A stretch of DNA of 7,284 nt from Lysobacterales bacterium UBA5700. GTDB taxonomy: Bacteria > Pseudomonadota > Gammaproteobacteria > Xanthomonadales > Xanthomonadaceae. Of the stretch, positions 1 through 6,157 are shown piece by piece. The position numbers and the translations under genes are program-made. Location: positions 1-7,284 of the forward strand of contig DIHI01000131.1 of NCBI GenBank assembly GCA_002420085.1, given 5' to 3'. The number at the start of each line of letters is the position of its first letter. The first letter of the stretch is position 1. The notes under the pieces are model-generated. The model had not been told where the DNA came from and did not search any database. It saw nothing but the letters and a program-made list of their open reading frames with translations.

Positions 1-407
1 CCCATCGGGCCGACTTCGCCCTGCGGTCCCACCGGGCCTGCCAATCCGAGCGCTAATGGAAAAACATCCATTGCCGTCGGCGAATTCCCCATCACGATCT
101 TGAGCAGATATGTACCCGGAAGATCGACCAGCCCAGCCGGCAGGCGCGCAATAATCTCCTGATTTGGTGCATCAAAATCAATGATCTCAAGCCCCTGATA
201 CCCCTCAGGCGAGAATATCATCAGATCCCCAGAAAATGGCGGTGATTGACCAAAATTATCCCCAGTTATTAGAATTGTTTCGCTCTGAATGTCAAGCTCA
301 ACTGCTTTTATCACAACTTGGCGTTGCCCACCAGCCTGGGGATTTCCTTGCGCAAACACCAATGCCGAAAAACACATGAAAACCAACATCATGAATGATC
401 TGTACAT
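1..407 (-). CDS. Exported collagen-like protein with IPT/TIG-like segment, N-terminal part (runs off the left edge)
   Basis: Reading leftward from the ATG at 405-407 gives 135 complete codons with no stop. Residues 1-19 form a signal peptide: Met-Tyr-Arg-Ser, a hydrophobic core, and an A-L-V-F-A cleavage-like end. Residues about 31-117 look like one immunoglobulin-like IPT/TIG unit, with E-T-I-L-I-T-G-D-N-F-G near the start and I-A-R-L-P-A-G-L plus P-G-T-Y-L-L-K-I near the end. From residue 121 a Gly-X-Y register begins (GLAGPVGPQGEVGPM) and continues past the window. This order of signal peptide, TIG unit and collagen repeat is known from exported bacterial collagen-like proteins; a surface or extracellular structural role is inferred. 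A purine-rich Shine-Dalgarno (GAAGGGGG) lies just upstream of the ATG. Codon use differs from the other genes here: ATA at residues 33, 47 and 64, AGA at 3 and CTA at 46, with lower GC. This suggests a different history, perhaps transfer. The C-terminal length and anchor are unknown. Confidence 0.85.
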   Translation of the reverse strand, partial: MYRSFMMLVFMCFSALVFAQGNPQAGGQRQVVIKAVELDIQSETILITGDNFGQSPPFSGDLMIFSPEGYQGLEIIDFDAPNQEIIARLPAGLVDLPGTYLLKIVMGNSPTAMDVFPLALGLAGPVGPQGEVGPM

Positions 408-425
408 CCTTACCCCCTTCGAATT

Positions 426-431
426 CATATA
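426..431 (-). promoter_or_regulatory. Possible -10 element of the collagen-like gene
   Basis: On the minus strand the hexamer TATATG lies 18 bases upstream of the ATG at 407, inside an AT-rich run. That would give a short leader containing the GAAGGGGG ribosome site. I see no convincing -35 hexamer at 16-18 bases, so this is only a candidate. Confidence 0.25.
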
Positions 432-583
432 ATTTCAACTCCTCTAGCTCATGGCTGAATATCCAACACAGGGATGCATGAGCCGATCGAAAAAACGGAG
501 ATCAGCATCGAATAAAACAAGCAAACAGCGACCCCCACCGTCATCCTTGATGAACCACATCTCCAAACCCGTTTCGCATATTC

Positions 584-606
584 AAAAAAAATGCCGACGA
601 AGGCAT
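584..606 (-). terminator. Terminator-like hairpin with T tract, leftward
   Basis: On the minus strand ATGCC (602-606) and GGCAT (591-595) form a 5-bp stem, extendable by one G-U pair, around the six-base loop TTCGTC. It runs straight into a tract of eight T (584-591 on the complement). This is the shape of a small intrinsic terminator for leftward transcription. No clear gene lies upstream of it on that strand within the window, so its client is unknown and the stem is short. Confidence 0.35.
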
Positions 607-823
607 CACGCACACGAAGATCATCGCTTGACGGACCATGAAGAATGAATTGCACTAAAAAAATCGATGAACCAGAAACCGATGAAAAGCAATAACAATA
701 CCTTCGGCTTTCTGGAAAAATCGCATGCTCTCACAATAGTTGGCAGGTCAACGCAATAGCCGCCGAAAAACGGGAATCAGATCACGAATACCGGTCGTTC
801 GGATACAGGTTACAAGACTTGCA

Positions 824-839
824 TCACGCTTCAGCGTGA
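824..839. repeat. Short perfect inverted repeat
   Basis: TCACGCT (824-830) and AGCGTGA (833-839) are exact reverse complements separated by two bases. It can act as a 6-bp hairpin with a TTCA loop or as a dyad for a dimeric regulator. No T tract follows on either strand. Its place in the nhaC/collagen-like spacer makes a binding site possible, but nothing else supports that. Confidence 0.3.
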
Positions 840-895
840 CCAAACATCTTACGGAGCATGCTGGGATCACTGCGATACAGCACACATTTTTCCGA

Positions 896-925
896 CTGCC
901 TCGCATACGAGCGCTGCCGAGGCGG
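896..925. repeat. Inverted repeat at the composition boundary
   Basis: CTGCCTCG (896-903) pairs with CGAGGCGG (918-925) over eight positions, one of them a G-T wobble, around a 14-base loop. A smaller CTCG/CGAG pairing is nested inside it. It sits where base composition jumps from about 50% to about 68% GC between adjacent 60-base rows. No T tract follows. Confidence 0.25.
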
Positions 926-986
926 CCATGGCGGGTTCGTCCGGATGTCCTGTCGGACACCGTGGCGCTCATGACTTGCGCGCCCC

Positions 987-1015
987 CTGCACGCGGTCGC
1001 TGCTGCGGTTACACT
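987..1015 (+). promoter_or_regulatory. Candidate promoter of the nhaC-NSS operon
   Basis: A -10-like TACACT lies at 1010-1015, about 27 bases before the nhaC ATG, leaving a short leader that holds the ribosome site. The hexamer 17 bases upstream is CTGCAC (987-992), a poor match to the sigma-70 -35 consensus. The -10 is reasonable and the -35 is weak. Confidence 0.3.
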
Positions 1016-1041
1016 CGCGGCTTCGTTGCCGGGAGGGGGGC

Positions 1042-2526
1042 ATGACCGAATCCATCATTGCGCCGCGTGAGCCGAGTCTGCTCGCTGCGTTGCTGCCGTT
1101 GCTCGCGTTGACTGCGCTGCTGGCGCTGTCGGTCTATCTCTATGGTGCGGACTCGTCCTACGGGGCCAACCAGATCGCCTTGCTGCTGGCCGGTGGGCTG
1201 GCGGCGCTGATCGGCATCCGCAACGGTTGGCGCTGGGATGACATCCAGGACGCGATCGTGCAGGGGGTCGGATTGGCGACCAATGCCATCTTCATCCTGC
1301 TGGCGGTCGGTGCGCTGATCGGCACCTGGATCCTGGCCGGTACGGTGCCGACCCTGATCGACTACGGTCTGCACCTGATGCAGCCAGCCTGGTTCTATCC
1401 GGCAACCTGCCTGATCTGTGCGGTGGTGGCGCTGGCGATCGGCAGTTCGTGGACGGTCGCGGGCACACTCGGTGTCGCGCTGATCGGTGTTGCGCAAGGC
1501 TTGGACATGTCTCCGGCGATCACCGCCGGGGCGATCGTCTCGGGCGCCTACTTCGGCGACAAGATGTCGCCCCTGTCCGATACCACCAATCTGGCGCCGG
1601 CAGCCGCCGGCAGCGAGTTGTTCGGCCACATCCGCCACATGGTGTGGACCACCGGGCCGAGCATCGTGATCGCGCTGATCGGTTTTTCGCTGATCGGGCT
1701 CGGCCATGTGCCGGACGGTGTGCCGGACGGTTTCGGCGAACTGCCGGGCCTGCTGGCCAGCCAGTTCGCACTCGGGCCGCACTTGCTGATCCCGCTGCTG
1801 GTGGTGCTGGGGTTGGCGATCCGGCGGTTTCCGGCGTTTCCGACCATCCTGATCGGGGCACTGCTCGGGGCGGTGTTTGCGGTGCTGTTTCAGCCTGATC
1901 AGGTGCGTGCCCTGGCCGACAACGAGGCGCTGTCGCGACCGATGGCCCTGCTGTCCGGTGCCTGGACGGCGCTGTTCAACGGCTTCAAGGCCGATACCGG
2001 CAACGCGCTGGCCGACGAGTTGCTCTCGCGCGGCGGCATGAGCAGCATGCTCAATACGGTGTGGCTGATCGTCTGTGCGATGGCCTTCGGTGCGGTGATG
2101 GAGAAGGCCGGCCTGCTCGAACGCATGGTCCGCAGCATCCTGGCGGCAGCGAAATCGACCGGGGCACTGATCGCCGCGACCCTCGGTACGGCGGTCGGTA
2201 CCAATGTCATCGCCGCCGATCAGTACATGGCGATCGTGCTGACCGGCCGTCTGTACCGGCCGGAGTACGAAAAGCGCGGGCTGGCGCCGGTCAATCTGTC
2301 GCGGGCGCTGGAAGATGCCGGCACCCTGACCTCGCCGCTGGTACCGTGGAACACCTGTGGCGCCTACATGGCGGCCACGCTCGGGGTGGCAACGCTCGAT
2401 TACCTGCCCTACGCGCTGTTCAATCTGGCCAGCCCGATCGTCGCCCTGATCCTGGCCTATCTCGGTTTCAAGATTCTGCACGTCCGACCCGAGCCGGTGG
2501 TCGTGCGCAGCCATCCGGAGTCCTGA
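1042..2526 (+). CDS. nhaC: NhaC-family Na+/H+ antiporter
   Basis: This 494-residue inner-membrane protein has the length and sequence character of the NhaC family, which exchanges cytoplasmic Na+ for external H+. The family signature is clear at residues 134-190: G-S-S-W-T-V-A-G-T-L-G-V-A-L-I-G, then A-G-A-I-V-S-G-A-Y-F-G-D-K-M and S-P-L-S-D-T-T-N-L-A-P. A second conserved part lies at 384-445 (A-V-G-T-N-V-I-A-A-D-Q-Y and L-V-P-W-N-T-C-G). Many hydrophobic helices fill the rest. I chose the ATG at 1042 because GGGAGGGGGG lies directly before it; an in-frame ATG at 928 would add 38 residues rich in Arg and Cys that do not look like antiporter. The stop abuts the next gene's ATG, so the two are cotranscribed. 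Some NhaC relatives exchange or carry organic solutes (malate/lactate, methionine), so the substrate is not fixed by sequence alone. Residues 223-230 carry a duplicated V-P-D-G. Confidence 0.9.
   Translation: MTESIIAPREPSLLAALLPLLALTALLALSVYLYGADSSYGANQIALLLAGGLAALIGIRNGWRWDDIQDAIVQGVGLATNAIFILLAVGALIGTWILAGTVPTLIDYGLHLMQPAWFYPATCLICAVVALAIGSSWTVAGTLGVALIGVAQGLDMSPAITAGAIVSGAYFGDKMSPLSDTTNLAPAAAGSELFGHIRHMVWTTGPSIVIALIGFSLIGLGHVPDGVPDGFGELPGLLASQFALGPHLLIPLLVVLGLAIRRFPAFPTILIGALLGAVFAVLFQPDQVRALADNEALSRPMALLSGAWTALFNGFKADTGNALADELLSRGGMSSMLNTVWLIVCAMAFGAVMEKAGLLERMVRSILAAAKSTGALIAATLGTAVGTNVIAADQYMAIVLTGRLYRPEYEKRGLAPVNLSRALEDAGTLTSPLVPWNTCGAYMAATLGVATLDYLPYALFNLASPIVALILAYLGFKILHVRPEPVVVRSHPES
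1708..1731 (+). repeat. 12-bp perfect tandem duplication inside nhaC
   Basis: GTGCCGGACGGT occurs twice back to back (1708-1719 and 1720-1731). In frame it encodes V-P-D-G twice, in a loop between predicted membrane segments, so the insertion is probably tolerated. It has the same unit length as duplications at 3975 and 6559. Confidence 0.9.
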
Positions 2527-3879
2527 ATGGAAAAGTCCTCACAACACGGAATGTGGTCGTCGCATCTGGCGTTCGTGCTGGCCGCCACCGGTGCGGCGGT
2601 CGGGCTGGGCAATATCTGGCGCTTTCCCTACCTCGCCTCCGACAACGGTGGCGGCGCATTCGTGCTGATCTACCTGGGCTGCGTGGTGGCGATCGGTCTA
2701 CCCCTGCTGCTGACCGAGATTGCTCTCGGCCGGGCCGGTCGCCGCAGTCCGATCAACAGCTTCGTGGCGTTGGCATCGTCGGCCCGAGGCGGAAGGCTGT
2801 GGCAGGCGATCGGTTGGCTCGGTTTCATCGCGGCGATCTTCATCCTGAGCTTCTACAGCGTGGTCGCGGGATGGACCCTGCACTATGCCTGGCTGTATCT
2901 GGGCCAGGTGTTCGGGGGGCCGGGCATCGTCGATCCGGTGGCCAGTTTTGCCGCGTTGCGTTCGGATCCGGGCTCACTGCTGTTCTGGCACAGCGTGTTC
3001 ATGGCGATCACCATCGGGGTGGTCGCGTTCGGGGTCGAGCGTGGTCTGGAGCGCGCGGTCTCGATCCTGATGCCGACCCTGCTGCTCCTGCTGCTGGTTC
3101 TGGTCGGTTACGGCATCTCGACCGGCTACTTCGGTCAGGCGGTGGAATTCCTGTTCCGTCCGGATTTCTCCAGGATTTCGACCAGTACCGTGGTCAGTGC
3201 GCTCGGCCAGGCGTTCTTCTCGCTCAGTCTGGGCATGTGCGGCATCATGGCCTATGGCGCCTATCTGCCGGCCAACGTGCCGATCGGCCGGGTCGGTCTC
3301 ACGGTGGCCCTGGCCGATACCGGTGTCGCCCTGCTTGCCGGCCTGGCGATCTTTCCGGTGGTGTTCGCCTTCGGCTTGCAGGCCGATGGTGGTGGTCCGG
3401 GCTTGATCTTCAACGTGCTGCCGCTGGCGTTCGCCGAGATGCGCTTCGGGGCGCTGTACGGCCTGGCGTTCTTCCTGCTGCTGATGGTGGCGGCCTGGAC
3501 TTCATCGATCTCGATGCTCGAACCTCCGACCGCCTATCTCACCGAGCGCACCCGCTTCGGCCGGGCGCGGGTGACGATCGGCATTGGGCTGGTGATCTGG
3601 GCATTCGGCCTGCTGACCGTGTTCAGCGGTTCTCTGCTGGCTGGGGTGCGGCTGTTCGGTCGCGATGTCGAGGGCGCCATCCAGTTCATCGCCAGTGACC
3701 TGATGCTGCCGATCGGTGGTCTGCTGCTGGCGCTGTATGCCGGTTGGGCGCTGGACCGCCGGATCAGTCGCGAGCAACTGGCCGATCTGCCGGACTGGGC
3801 CTACCTGGCCTGGCGCTGGCTGCTGCGGGTAGTGACACCGGTCCTGGTCGTCGTGGTGATGGTCGCAGCAGCCCACTGA
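2527..3879 (+). CDS. Sodium-dependent transporter, NSS/SNF family
   Basis: The 450-residue product is a bacterial neurotransmitter:sodium symporter homologue, an inner-membrane protein that couples Na+ entry to uptake of an amino acid or similar solute. TM1 carries the unwound ion-binding motif at residues 22-34 (G-A-A-V-G-L-G-N-I-W-R-F-P) and N-G-G-G-A-F at 40-45. TM2 has the conserved Glu64, and Tyr110 matches the LeuT substrate-gate Tyr region. TM6 has F-F-S-L-S-L-G at 230-236 (LeuT has Thr for the first Ser). TM7 has Asp264 in A-L-A-D-T where LeuT uses Asn. TM8 keeps the Na2 site, A-A-W-T-S-S at 322-327. Length and the final hydrophobic stretch (about 435-449) fit the 11-helix bacterial subgroup typified by MhsT rather than 12-helix LeuT. 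The ATG follows the nhaC TGA with no gap, and GGAG at 2517-2520 serves as its ribosome site. Substrate cannot be assigned. Confidence 0.93.
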   Translation: MEKSSQHGMWSSHLAFVLAATGAAVGLGNIWRFPYLASDNGGGAFVLIYLGCVVAIGLPLLLTEIALGRAGRRSPINSFVALASSARGGRLWQAIGWLGFIAAIFILSFYSVVAGWTLHYAWLYLGQVFGGPGIVDPVASFAALRSDPGSLLFWHSVFMAITIGVVAFGVERGLERAVSILMPTLLLLLLVLVGYGISTGYFGQAVEFLFRPDFSRISTSTVVSALGQAFFSLSLGMCGIMAYGAYLPANVPIGRVGLTVALADTGVALLAGLAIFPVVFAFGLQADGGGPGLIFNVLPLAFAEMRFGALYGLAFFLLLMVAAWTSSISMLEPPTAYLTERTRFGRARVTIGIGLVIWAFGLLTVFSGSLLAGVRLFGRDVEGAIQFIASDLMLPIGGLLLALYAGWALDRRISREQLADLPDWAYLAWRWLLRVVTPVLVVVVMVAAAH

Positions 3880-3904
3880 GCCGGCCGGCCGACGAGGTGG
3901 CGAC

Positions 3905-3945
3905 GGCCCCGGCCAGTGATCCCTCGCTGGCTGGCCCCGGCCAGC
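3905..3945. repeat. Duplicated GC-rich dodecamer with 16-bp palindrome downstream of the transporter operon
   Basis: GGCCCCGGCCAG occurs at 3905-3916 and again at 3933-3944. The second copy is part of the perfect palindrome GCTGGCCCCGGCCAGC (3930-3945), which folds as a 6-bp stem with a four-base loop. GGCCAG (3911-3916) can also pair with CTGGCC (3931-3936). Together they could form alternative hairpins in the 3' end of the transporter mRNA. No T tract follows, so intrinsic termination is doubtful; an mRNA 3' end protector or a Rho-assisted stop is possible. Confidence 0.4.
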
Positions 3946-3973
3946 ACGCCGACCATCCGCCTGTCGGCAGCGA

Positions 3974-4000
3974 CCGTCCAATCGCCCGTCCAATCGCCCG
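3974..4000 (+). repeat. 12-bp tandem duplication upstream of xseA
   Basis: CGTCCAATCGCC is repeated directly (3975-3986 and 3987-3998); the match of period 12 spans 3974-4000. It lies in the 175-base gap before xseA, just upstream of its possible promoter. It is non-coding in the annotation given here. Confidence 0.9.
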
Positions 4001-4002
4001 AC

Positions 4003-4031
4003 TTGTGTTGCCCACCCAGGTCGCGCATGCT
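4003..4031 (+). promoter_or_regulatory. Weak candidate promoter of xseA
   Basis: TTGTGT (4003-4008) and CATGCT (4026-4031) are 17 bases apart and would place a start near 4038, shortly before the ribosome site. Both hexamers match the sigma-70 consensus only partly. A promoter is expected here because the gap to the transporter operon is 175 bases. Confidence 0.22.
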
Positions 4032-4054
4032 TTTTCGTTTGCGGAGACAGTTCG

Positions 4055-5440
4055 GTGCGCGACGATCCGGCCCGGCGACAGATTCTGCGGCCAAGCCAGA
4101 TCAACGGTCTGGCACGCAGCCTGCTCGAAGATGCCTTCCCCACGGTCTGGGTCGAGGGCGAGTTGGGCAATCTCTCACGCCCGGCTTCGGGTCACCTGTA
4201 CTTCACCCTCAAGGATGCCGACGCGCAGCTTCGCTGTGCGCTGTTTCGGGGTCATGGCCTGCGGCTGGGCTTCCGACCGGAAGCCGGGCAGTCGGTCCTG
4301 GCGCGGGGACGGCTCAGTCTGTACGAGGCGCGCGGCGACTATCAACTGATAGCCGATCACCTGGAACCGGCCGGCGACGGCACCCTCCGGCGCGCACTGG
4401 AGGAACTCAAGACCCGCCTGGCCAGCGAGGGCCTGTTCGCTGCCGAGCGCAAGCGCCCGCTGCCCCGCTTCCCCGGCCGGATCGCGGTGCTGACTTCGGC
4501 CAGCGGTGCTGCGATCCAGGACGTGCTCAAGGTGCTGGCACGGCGCTTTCCCGCCGTCCAGGTCGAACTGTTCCCGGTGCCGGTGCAGGGGGAAGGCGCC
4601 GCCGCGCGGATCACGGCGACCCTGGAGCAGGTCTACCGCCATCAACGACATGATCTGATCCTGCTGACCCGTGGCGGCGGCTCGCTGGAAGACCTGTGGG
4701 CCTTCAACGATGAAACCCTGGCCCGTACCCTGGCCCGCTCGCCGATTCCGACCATATCGGCGATCGGCCACGAAATCGACTTCAGTCTCACCGACTTCGT
4801 GGCCGACCTGCGAGCTGCGACGCCCTCGGTGGCGGCCGAGTTGATCGTGCCCGACCGGGTCGCACTGGCGCGCGAACTGGAGCATCGACGCAGCACCCTC
4901 GATCGCCTGTGGCGACGGCGCAGCGCCGAGACCGCCCAGCGAATCGATCACCTCTCGGCACGCCTGAACGGCCAGCGTCCGCAACAGCAGATGCAACGCC
5001 TGACTTCGCGCTTCGCGCAGATCGGCGATCGCCTGCGCAGCCAACCGCGCAGACGCCTGGATCGACTCGATGAGCGCCTGACCGCACTGGCCCGACTGCT
5101 GGGCGGACAACGGCCGCAACGACGCCTGTCGATGCTGGCCGAACGCCTGCGTGAACTCGACCGTCGCCAGCACGCCAGTGTCCGAACCCGGCTCGCCAAC
5201 CAGGGGCAGCACTGTCTGGCCGTAGCCCGGGCGCTGTCGGCGGTCAGTCCGTTGGCGACCCTGGAGCGCGGCTATGCGATCGTCCAGCGCGACGACGACG
5301 GCGCGGTGATTCGCTCGATCGAGCAGGTCACGATCGGGGAGCGGGTGCAGGCCCGCTTGGCGCATGGCCGACTGCATCTGGAGGTCCGGGCGATCGATCG
5401 TCCGTCCGACCTCGACCCCGAGCCGACGTCTCGAACGTAA
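4055..5440 (+). CDS. xseA: Exodeoxyribonuclease VII large subunit
   Basis: XseA is the catalytic subunit of exonuclease VII, which together with several XseB chains degrades single-stranded DNA from either end in the cytoplasm. The 461-residue product has the family order: N-terminal OB-fold for DNA binding (about 11-105, with V-W-V-E-G-E-L and S-G-H-L-Y-F-T-L-K-D), catalytic domain (about 115-270), long Arg/Leu-rich coiled-coil region (about 270-390) and a C-terminal segment with L-E-R-G-Y-A-I-V (403-410). The residues matching E. coli Asp155, Arg205, His238 and Asp241 appear as Asp156, Arg206, His239 and Asp242 (G-H-E-I-D), so the enzyme should be active. The coiled-coil shows internal repeats around G-Q-R-P-Q (306-310 and 351-355), as expected for the XseB-binding arm. 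The start is GTG at 4055, with GGAGA at 4043-4047. No xseB lies in the window. Confidence 0.96.
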   Translation: MRDDPARRQILRPSQINGLARSLLEDAFPTVWVEGELGNLSRPASGHLYFTLKDADAQLRCALFRGHGLRLGFRPEAGQSVLARGRLSLYEARGDYQLIADHLEPAGDGTLRRALEELKTRLASEGLFAAERKRPLPRFPGRIAVLTSASGAAIQDVLKVLARRFPAVQVELFPVPVQGEGAAARITATLEQVYRHQRHDLILLTRGGGSLEDLWAFNDETLARTLARSPIPTISAIGHEIDFSLTDFVADLRAATPSVAAELIVPDRVALARELEHRRSTLDRLWRRRSAETAQRIDHLSARLNGQRPQQQMQRLTSRFAQIGDRLRSQPRRRLDRLDERLTALARLLGGQRPQRRLSMLAERLRELDRRQHASVRTRLANQGQHCLAVARALSAVSPLATLERGYAIVQRDDDGAVIRSIEQVTIGERVQARLAHGRLHLEVRAIDRPSDLDPEPTSRT

Positions 5441-5449
5441 CTGCCGGTA

Positions 5450-5474
5450 TCGGGGCCGGAATGGCCGGCCTCGG
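5450..5474 (+). terminator. Strong hairpin after xseA, possible terminator
   Basis: Bases 5450-5459 pair with 5465-5474 over ten positions, two of them G-T wobbles, around the loop AATGG. The hairpin begins ten bases after the xseA TAA. The stem core is GGCCGG/CCGGCC. No T tract follows, so it is not a canonical intrinsic terminator, but position and stability suggest a 3' end for the xseA transcript. Confidence 0.45.
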
Positions 5475-5594
5475 CGACCAGGGGATGCCGGGTGGACAAC
5501 CTGCACGAATCGGCATGGCAGCAGGACCATGGGGCACCCTGCCGGACCCGCCGTGCCCCGCGATCCGGGCCGCGTCTCGAACACGCATTCGCGC

Positions 5595-5600
5595 TAAAGT
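5595..5600 (+). promoter_or_regulatory. Candidate -10 element giving a leaderless sigma-factor transcript
   Basis: TAAAGT lies eight bases before the ATG at 5609, so transcription would start at or next to the start codon. The intervening bases GTCGCCCG contain no Shine-Dalgarno, which fits a leaderless mRNA. No good -35 hexamer is visible about 17 bases upstream. Confidence 0.35.
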
Positions 5601-5608
5601 GTCGCCCG

Positions 5609-6157
5609 ATGGACGAAGATCTGAGTGACGAAGCGCTGATGACAGCGTATGCCGAAGGCCACCCGGATGCCTTCGAGACCCTCTATGCCCGACACCGCAC
5701 CGGGCTGTTTCGGTTCGTCTATCGACAGGTACGCACCGCGCCGCTCGCCGAGGAGATCTTCCAGGACATCTGGCAGCGGGTGATCGTGGCACGCCGCCGG
5801 TTTCGCGCCGATGCCCGCTTCGTATCTTGGCTGTACACGATCGCCCACAATCGCCTCAATGACCACTGGCGTGCCCAGCGGCACCGCCCGGAAGCTCCGA
5901 CCGATGCTGAACAACGCACTGCCGCCATCGCCGCCGACGATGACCCCGAACGCAGCCTGTCGCAATTCGAGCAGTTGCGGCGTCTGCAACTGGCGCTCGA
6001 AGCCCTGCCCCCGGAGCAACGCGAGATCGTGATCATGCGCCTCGAACAGGGCTTTTCGATGGAAGAGATCGCCGAAATCACCGGCGTCGGCCGGGAAACG
6101 GTGAAATCGCGGCTGCGCTACGCCCTCGACAAACTGCGCGAGCGAGTGCGGACATGA
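5609..6157 (+). CDS. ECF-type sigma-70 family RNA polymerase sigma factor
   Basis: The 182-residue protein has only the two domains typical of ECF (group 4) sigma factors, which direct RNA polymerase to a dedicated promoter set. Sigma region 2 spans about 10-92: A-F-E-T-L-Y-A-R-H-R, the core-binding E-E-I-F-Q-D-I-W at 48-55, and S-W-L-Y-T-I-A-H-N-R at 73-82. An acidic linker (about 95-118) follows. Region 4 spans about 125-178, with L-P-P-E-Q-R-E-I-V at 133-141 and a helix-turn-helix, M-E-E-I-A-E-I-T-G-V then T-V-K-S-R-L-R. I chose the ATG at 5609 because sigma homology begins there. An in-frame GTG at 5492 would add 39 residues without family character, although the chosen ATG has no Shine-Dalgarno. 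The stop overlaps the next gene's start by four bases (ATGA), so translation is coupled to a membrane protein that is probably its regulator. The signal and the regulon are unknown. Confidence 0.92.
   Translation: MDEDLSDEALMTAYAEGHPDAFETLYARHRTGLFRFVYRQVRTAPLAEEIFQDIWQRVIVARRRFRADARFVSWLYTIAHNRLNDHWRAQRHRPEAPTDAEQRTAAIAADDDPERSLSQFEQLRRLQLALEALPPEQREIVIMRLEQGFSMEEIAEITGVGRETVKSRLRYALDKLRERVRT

Larger units (their letters stand above)
408..1041. other. Long divergent spacer without a convincing gene
   Basis: These 634 bases separate the leftward collagen-like gene from the rightward nhaC operon. Short open frames exist on both strands, but none has a convincing ribosome site, codon pattern or recognisable product. 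The stretch up to about 895 is AT-rich or mixed; from about 900 it becomes typical of the high-GC flank. It holds a terminator-like hairpin on the minus strand (584-606), two further inverted repeats (824-839 and 896-925) and a candidate nhaC promoter near 1010. I see no tRNA T-arm or other known RNA. It could hide a small RNA or a decayed gene. Confidence 0.6.

Noticed and set aside
449..655. A 68-codon minus-strand frame starting with GTG at 655
   Set aside because: No ribosome site precedes the GTG, and the terminator-like hairpin lies inside it. Only the shorter hydrophobic frame from 544 is kept, as a low-interest finding.
740..1045. Open frames of 101 codons (plus) and 74 codons (minus, 748-972)
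   Set aside because: Both are Arg/Cys-rich, lack ribosome sites and cross the composition boundary; they look like chance frames.
1009..2514. A 501-codon open frame on the minus strand opposite nhaC
   Set aside because: It is Gln/Arg/His-rich with no domain character, and lies antiparallel to a clear NhaC gene; a typical shadow in high-GC DNA.
2061..3698. A 545-codon plus-strand frame overlapping nhaC and the NSS gene
   Set aside because: Its product is Arg/Gly-rich low-complexity text out of frame with two well-supported membrane proteins.
4175..5584. A 469-codon minus-strand frame opposite xseA
   Set aside because: It is antisense to a complete XseA with all catalytic residues and shows no family features.
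5578..5604. An ECF-like autoregulatory promoter, GAAC at 5579-5582 with GTC at 5601-5603
   Set aside because: The 18-base spacing is longer than usual, and the start would fall inside the coding region.
5492..5608. Upstream GTG start for the sigma factor
   Set aside because: The 39 added residues have no sigma-factor similarity, and homology begins exactly at the ATG at 5609.
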